DNA from: an uncultured Pseudomonadota bacterium
GTDB taxonomy: Bacteria; Desulfobacterota; Syntrophorhabdia; Syntrophorhabdales; Syntrophorhabdaceae
Length of the DNA stretch: 43,824 nucleotides
Reading direction: 5' to 3'
NCBI GenBank assembly: GCA_937862865.1
Contig: CALMFJ010000157.1
Span: forward strand, 1 to 43,824
This document shows, one piece after another, positions 40,219 through 43,824 of the stretch. Made by a program: the position numbers and the translations under genes. The notes beneath the pieces are model-generated. The model worked only from the letters and a program-made list of their open reading frames with translations, was not told the DNA's origin and did no database searches. Each line of letters begins with the position of its first letter. The first letter of the stretch is position 1.

Positions 40219-41043
40219 ATGCAAAAGCTCGCCATAGGCATGTTTGACTCCGGGGTCGGGGGAATGACCGTCCTCAAGGAGGTCAAGGCCCTTCTGCCTC
40301 ACGAGCACATCATCTATTTCGGTGACACCGCGCGGGTGCCTTACGGCAACAAATCTCCCCAGATGGTAACAAAATACGCGCTCGAAAGCGCCCTCTTTCT
40401 CCTGACAAAGGGCATTAAGCTCCTCATCATCGCCTGCAACACATCGTCCGCCTTTGCCCTGCGGATACTTCAAAAAAAGATGCCGATACCCGTTATCGGT
40501 GTTATAGAGCCGGGAGCCAGGGAAGCCGTCAGGAACACGCAAAGCCGCAAGGTGGCCGTCATCGGCACGCGCACGACCGTAAAAAGCATGGCGTATGACA
40601 GGTCGATCAGGAAGCTCGATCCGGGCATAGAGGTCTTCTCCCGGGCCTGCCCCCTCTTCGTGCCGATCGTCGAGGAAGGGCTCGAGCACGACGAAATAGC
40701 GCGCCTCACAGCCGGGAAATACCTCGGGGACCTCCGCGGGACGGGCATCGACGTGATCGTCATGGGCTGCACGCACTACCCGGTCCTCGAAGACGTCATC
40801 AGGCAGACCCTGGGAAGCGGCGTCACAATCGTCCATTCCGGGAAGGAAACCGCCAAAGAGGCATGGACGATCCTTAAAGAAAAGGACCTCTTCAACAGGC
40901 GGGGACGGGGCAAGTGTGAATACTTCGTCACCGACACCCCCGAGTCCTTTCATGACATAGGAGGGAGGATCTTAGGGGAAAACCTGGCACATGTGAGATC
41001 GTTGAAAAGCCTCGATTACCAGGACCTTCTTTTCTCTTCATGA
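40219..41043 (+). CDS. murI: Glutamate racemase
   Basis: 274 aa. IGMFDSGVGGMTVLKEV at the N-terminus, YFGDTARVPYGNK, catalytic C73 in ACNTSSA and C184 in MGCTHYPVL. Supplies D-glutamate for peptidoglycan. No Shine-Dalgarno precedes the ATG. Overlaps priA by 4 nt (ATGA). Confidence 0.96.
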   Translation: MQKLAIGMFDSGVGGMTVLKEVKALLPHEHIIYFGDTARVPYGNKSPQMVTKYALESALFLLTKGIKLLIIACNTSSAFALRILQKKMPIPVIGVIEPGAREAVRNTQSRKVAVIGTRTTVKSMAYDRSIRKLDPGIEVFSRACPLFVPIVEEGLEHDEIARLTAGKYLGDLRGTGIDVIVMGCTHYPVLEDVIRQTLGSGVTIVHSGKETAKEAWTILKEKDLFNRRGRGKCEYFVTDTPESFHDIGGRILGENLAHVRSLKSLDYQDLLFSS

Positions 41044-42995
41044 TAGCCGACATAGCACTGCCTATCCCCGTCGGCAAGTATTTTTCCTATTCAGTACCGG
41101 ATGAGATCGCCCCCTGCCTTTCAGTATGGTCGCGGGTGCGCGTCCCTTTCCATCAAAGGGACGCTGTCGGCGTCGTTGCGGCCTTACGGGAAGGTGATCC
41201 CGGGGGCCTGAAACCGGTGATCGAACCTCTCGAGTTCTTCCCGCTCATCGACGACAAGCTTGCCGCCCTCGCCGGCTGGGCGTCCTCATTCTATCTCGCG
41301 CCGATGGGGCTCGTTATGAAACACGCCCTTCCGCCGGTGCGCGATATCGAGCGGTATCTCGTTGCCGGGGAAGCGGACCGCCCGGAGGCAGGCCCGGTAC
41401 AGCTAAGCAGGATGGCCAGGCGGACGGGGCGCATGCGGCTTATTGAACTATACAGGCAGGGCTTGCTTGTCCTTCGCGACAGTTTGGCGGGCAATGAGTT
41501 CACGGCAGTGAAATCGCCCGTCCCGGGCGAAGCTCAAGGGGGAGTCGGGCAAACTGTTCTCATCGACTCGATCGAAAGGCGCCTCGAAAAATACATTTCG
41601 CTCGTCGGCACACACCTCGAGAACAAAGGGAACGTCCTTTTTCTCCTGCCGGACCACTACGCGGCCGGGGCATACTTCACGCAGAAGATGAAGGCATTGT
41701 ATGGTGACCGGGTACTCTGGTCCAGCTCGGGTGTGCCGGTTAAGCAGCGGATGGAGACATTCTTCAGGGCCCGCCATGGCGGGGGGCATATCATCCTCGG
41801 CAATAAAAGCCTCGTATTTCTCCCGGTCTGCAACCTGTCGCTCATCATCGCGGAGCGGTACGACGATGACGAATACAGGAACGAGGAAGGCTTCAAGTTC
41901 AACGCGGCGCGCACAGCGGTCGAACGTGCCCGCCTCTGCGGCGTCCCTGCTGTTCTGGGCAGTGCGGCATGCTCTCTGGACATCCTCCACCACGCCCTAA
42001 GGACCGGGACCGCCGTGCACTTTTGTAAACCGTTCGCAGAGCACTCCCCAAAGACCATACGTTCACGGTCGTCGGGGGAATTGCTCGACCGCCTCTGCGC
42101 TGATATCGGGGATGCCGCCCGCAGCGGCAAAAGCATTGCCGTCTACGTGCCCCGCAAGGAGTATGGCTCGTACATCAGGTGCCAGGTCTGCAGGGAAGAC
42201 CTTGTATGCGAAAAATGCGGGGCACCGCTCGATTACGACAGGGAGACCGGCGGGCTGCACTGTCCGGCCTGCGCAAGTGCACACCCCTATATCGATGCGT
42301 GTCCCCACTGCGGAAGCCGCATGATCGGTTTCGCAAGGATAGGCGCATCCTTTGTTCACGAGCACATTTCCCGCACCAATCCCGATGTCAACCCGACGCT
42401 TATCACGGGTGATTCACTGAAGAAGGAATTATCCCTCCTCCGCAAGAAAAGTTCCCGGGGGGCCCGATGCCTCGTCGGGACCCAGGCCCTTTCGAAACTT
42501 TACGACTATCACTTCGACAGGCTTTTTCTTGTTGACTGGGAAGAATTGCGGAAGATGTCCGGGTTCCGGTCCGATGAAAAGACCCATCAGGTGCTGTCCA
42601 ATCTCATCGATGCCCTTACGCCCGACGTGATAGTCTGCTATTCCAGGAGAAAACAGTTCGTGGACATCGCCACCTACCTCGATACCGCCGGGTTCTACGA
42701 GACCGAGCTCCAAAAACGCAAGGAAGCCGATTTTCCCCCTTTTACGAGGATGTTCACAATTGAAGCTCGCGCAAAGACCCGGGCCGCCGCCGACCGCGCC
42801 CTGACGAAGGTCAAAGCCGTGATCTCAGACCACAACCTCGACCCTTACGTTTTCGGCACCGTCCCCGCAACCAAAGGCCCCTTCCACGCATGGAAAACCC
42901 TCCTGAAAGGCCCGGAAGACCTTCTCAACGACGCCTTCCCCGACCTCTACAACATCCCCGGCATAGAAATAGAACCCGACCCGGCTAATTTTTGA
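41040..42995 (+). CDS. priA: PriA-like primosomal protein N' with degenerate helicase motifs
   Basis: 651 aa. The N-terminal 3'-DNA-binding domain (YFSYSVPDE...RVRVPFHQRDAVGVV) and all eight zinc-binding cysteines are present (C381, C384, C390, C393, C408, C411, C421, C424). The ATPase motifs are not: the Walker A position (about 173-188) reads LIDSIERRLEKY instead of GVTGSGKT, the DEEH position (271-275) reads AERYD, and the QVAGRAGR motif VI is replaced by QVLSNLIDAL. Helicase activity is therefore unlikely; a role in loading the replicative helicase at stalled forks could survive, as proposed for actinobacterial PriA. Whether another PriA exists in the genome is unknown. Follows murI with an ATGA overlap. 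Confidence 0.87.
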   Translation: MIADIALPIPVGKYFSYSVPDEIAPCLSVWSRVRVPFHQRDAVGVVAALREGDPGGLKPVIEPLEFFPLIDDKLAALAGWASSFYLAPMGLVMKHALPPVRDIERYLVAGEADRPEAGPVQLSRMARRTGRMRLIELYRQGLLVLRDSLAGNEFTAVKSPVPGEAQGGVGQTVLIDSIERRLEKYISLVGTHLENKGNVLFLLPDHYAAGAYFTQKMKALYGDRVLWSSSGVPVKQRMETFFRARHGGGHIILGNKSLVFLPVCNLSLIIAERYDDDEYRNEEGFKFNAARTAVERARLCGVPAVLGSAACSLDILHHALRTGTAVHFCKPFAEHSPKTIRSRSSGELLDRLCADIGDAARSGKSIAVYVPRKEYGSYIRCQVCREDLVCEKCGAPLDYDRETGGLHCPACASAHPYIDACPHCGSRMIGFARIGASFVHEHISRTNPDVNPTLITGDSLKKELSLLRKKSSRGARCLVGTQALSKLYDYHFDRLFLVDWEELRKMSGFRSDEKTHQVLSNLIDALTPDVIVCYSRRKQFVDIATYLDTAGFYETELQKRKEADFPPFTRMFTIEARAKTRAAADRALTKVKAVISDHNLDPYVFGTVPATKGPFHAWKTLLKGPEDLLNDAFPDLYNIPGIEIEPDPANF

Positions 42996-43005
42996 CCATA
43001 AAAAA

Positions 43006-43023
43006 GGGAGGCTTGCGCCTCCC
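43006..43023 (-). terminator. Intrinsic terminator of the secreted-protein gene
   Basis: GGGAGGC / GCCTCCC, 7-bp stem with TTGC loop. On the minus strand it is followed by TTTTTT, and it lies 20 nt after the stop of the gene at 43044. It may also help end the convergent priA transcript. Confidence 0.85.
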
Positions 43024-43043
43024 CCCTTCTTTCTGAAGAAAAA

Positions 43044-43511
43044 CTACTTCTTTGCAGGAGCTGCGGGTTTGTCCGCTGCGGGTTTGTCCGCTGCGGGTTT
43101 GTCCGCTGCTTTCTTCTCTGCTTTCTTCTCTTTGGCTTTCTCTTTCACCGCGCCAGCCTTTGTTACTGACTTTGCGATGTTCTTGCCGTCTTTCTCCACG
43201 TAGACAACGACGACCTTGTCGCCAGCTGCTACTTTCTTGCCCATCTTCGCCTTGGCAACGTCGAAGGTCATTTCGGTTTCGCCCTTTACAACGATCGTCT
43301 TTGCTGCATCGTCTTTGCTGACGAACTCACCTTCAAACTTCTTCACGCCGGCTTTCTTGGCTTTCTCAACGGCTTTCTCCTTTGCGGGTTTCTCCGTTGC
43401 TGCGGCCGGTTTGTCTGTTGCAGGGGCTTTCTTCTCCTCTGCTGCATACACGGTCGTCACGAAGGCCACGCCGATGATGATCGCGAGAACCAACATTAAT
43501 ACTTTCTTCAT
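43044..43511 (-). CDS. Secreted Lys/Ala/Pro-rich protein with one small beta domain
   Basis: 155 aa. Signal peptide MKKVLMLVLAIIIGVAFVTTVYA, then a disordered Lys/Ala/Pro stretch (about 24-55), a compact domain of about 60 residues (FEGEFVSKDDAAKTIVVKG...AAGDKVVVVYVEKDGKNIAKSV) suggestive of a small beta-barrel, and a repetitive tail with four ADKPA-type repeats. Function not recognised. The ATG at 43511 is preferred because GGAGGAGGTG lies 8 nt upstream; the frame stays open to 43727 but that part overlaps the promoter region. Own terminator and own sigma-54 promoter, so it is a single-gene regulon member. Confidence 0.82.
   Translation of the reverse strand: MKKVLMLVLAIIIGVAFVTTVYAAEEKKAPATDKPAAATEKPAKEKAVEKAKKAGVKKFEGEFVSKDDAAKTIVVKGETEMTFDVAKAKMGKKVAAGDKVVVVYVEKDGKNIAKSVTKAGAVKEKAKEKKAEKKAADKPAADKPAADKPAAPAKK
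43062..43111. repeat. 15-bp in-gene tandem repeat
   Basis: Three near-identical 15-nt units (GCGGGTTTGTCCGCT) encoding the ADKPA tail repeats of the secreted protein. Prone to length variation in whole codons. Confidence 0.85.
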
Positions 43512-43567
43512 ATTCTTTTCACCTCCTCCCCTTTTATTGGTTACATTGAATTGCATGACTTTGTTAT

Positions 43568-43583
43568 TGCATTCCCCGTGCCA
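43568..43583 (-). promoter_or_regulatory. Sigma-54 (RpoN) promoter of the secreted-protein gene
   Basis: Minus strand: TGGCACGGGGAATGCA with GG (43582-43581) and GC (43570-43569) 10 nt apart. Predicted start near 43557, giving a leader of about 45 nt with the strong ribosome binding site. Confidence 0.83.
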
Positions 43584-43648
43584 AATACATAACATTCTGA
43601 TTTTACTCATAAAGATATTTTTCATGCACCGGAGAAAGAACCTTATAA

Positions 43649-43725
43649 TCGGAAATTTCCGACTAAAATGCCATTTAAGCATCGGAAATCTCCGACTCCC
43701 CATTTTCGGGTCGGACAATTCCGAC
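43649..43725 (-). promoter_or_regulatory. Three palindromic enhancer sites (candidate UAS)
   Basis: TCGGAAATTTCCGA (43649-43662, perfect), TCGGAAATCTCCGA (43682-43695, one mismatch) and GTCGGACAATTCCGAC (43710-43725, imperfect). Centre spacings are about 33 and 29 nt, near three helical turns. They lie about 65-155 nt upstream of the sigma-54 promoter, the usual place for activator binding. Confidence 0.72.
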
Positions 43726-43824
43726 AAGCAAGAACGGCTAACGGCTAAAGGTAAGAATAATGATCAGTTATAAAAACAGAACCTTGTATGATACTCCCCG
43801 TGGAATATCACAAACAATCCATGA
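43726..43824. other. Window edge: short ACGGCTA duplication, otherwise no feature seen
   Basis: ACGGCTA occurs twice in tandem at 43734-43747, again a 7-bp unit. The rest is AT-rich with no convincing gene or RNA. Confidence 0.5.

Noticed and set aside
43511-43727. N-terminal extension of the secreted protein to 43727
   Set aside because: It would put the sigma-54 promoter and palindromes inside the gene and bury the signal peptide; the strong ribosome binding site is at 43511.

Overview
The window (about 44 kb, GC-rich, densely coded) looks like chromosome from a Gram-negative anaerobe. It has an Mla-type outer-membrane lipid transport operon, a large ADP-heptose/LPS core cluster, a periplasmic Spy/ZraP-like stress module and several radical SAM enzymes. 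It also has two well-formed sigma-54 promoters and a TrpRS with a candidate iron-sulfur motif. I infer a member of the Desulfobacterota (former Deltaproteobacteria), perhaps near Syntrophorhabdus; no rRNA or other taxonomic marker is present to prove it. There are no tRNAs, rRNAs, CRISPR arrays, insertion sequences or phage genes.

Layout. 0.1-3.0 kb: a cyclophilin-like protein, an enolase-superfamily epimerase and a YihY/BrkB membrane protein fused to a cyclic-nucleotide-binding domain. 3.2-6.6 kb, minus strand: thiD-thiC-xseA operon. 6.8-11.2 kb: a ZraPSR-like envelope stress module (Spy-like protein, glycine-zipper lipoprotein, second Spy-like protein, histidine kinase, NtrC-type regulator) behind a sigma-54 promoter. 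11.2-17.6 kb: mlaE-mlaF-mlaD-PqiC-like lipoprotein, followed in the same operon by two histidine kinases and a response regulator, ended by a clear terminator. 17.8-20.5 kb: trpS, an FtsB-like gene, a radical SAM gene and a thioesterase. 20.5-36.5 kb: an LPS core/outer saccharide cluster with two heptosyltransferases, the two halves of ADP-heptose synthesis (hldA, hldC), five other glycosyltransferases, sugar-nucleotide epimerase and aminotransferase, three methyltransferases, a B12-type radical SAM enzyme and a tandem WaaP-like kinase. 36.6-43.0 kb: an Elp3-like radical SAM protein, a condensation-fold protein with an altered active site, L-asparaginase, murI and a PriA homologue whose helicase motifs are degenerate. 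43.0-43.8 kb: a small secreted Lys/Ala/Pro-rich protein behind a second sigma-54 promoter with three upstream palindromes.

The most unusual non-coding feature is a family of 7-bp tandem repeats (unit AACGTAG with variants) found in six intergenic gaps. In five of the six it forms converging inverted arrays, always (CGTTCTA)n on the left and (AACGTAG)n on the right, able to fold into long hairpins. In one gap the array supplies the last codons and stop of xseA. Other observations to follow up are a set of promoters whose -10 box sits only 6-10 nt before the start codon (possible leaderless mRNAs), an mlaF with no ATG/GTG/TTG start, and several enzymes with altered catalytic motifs.
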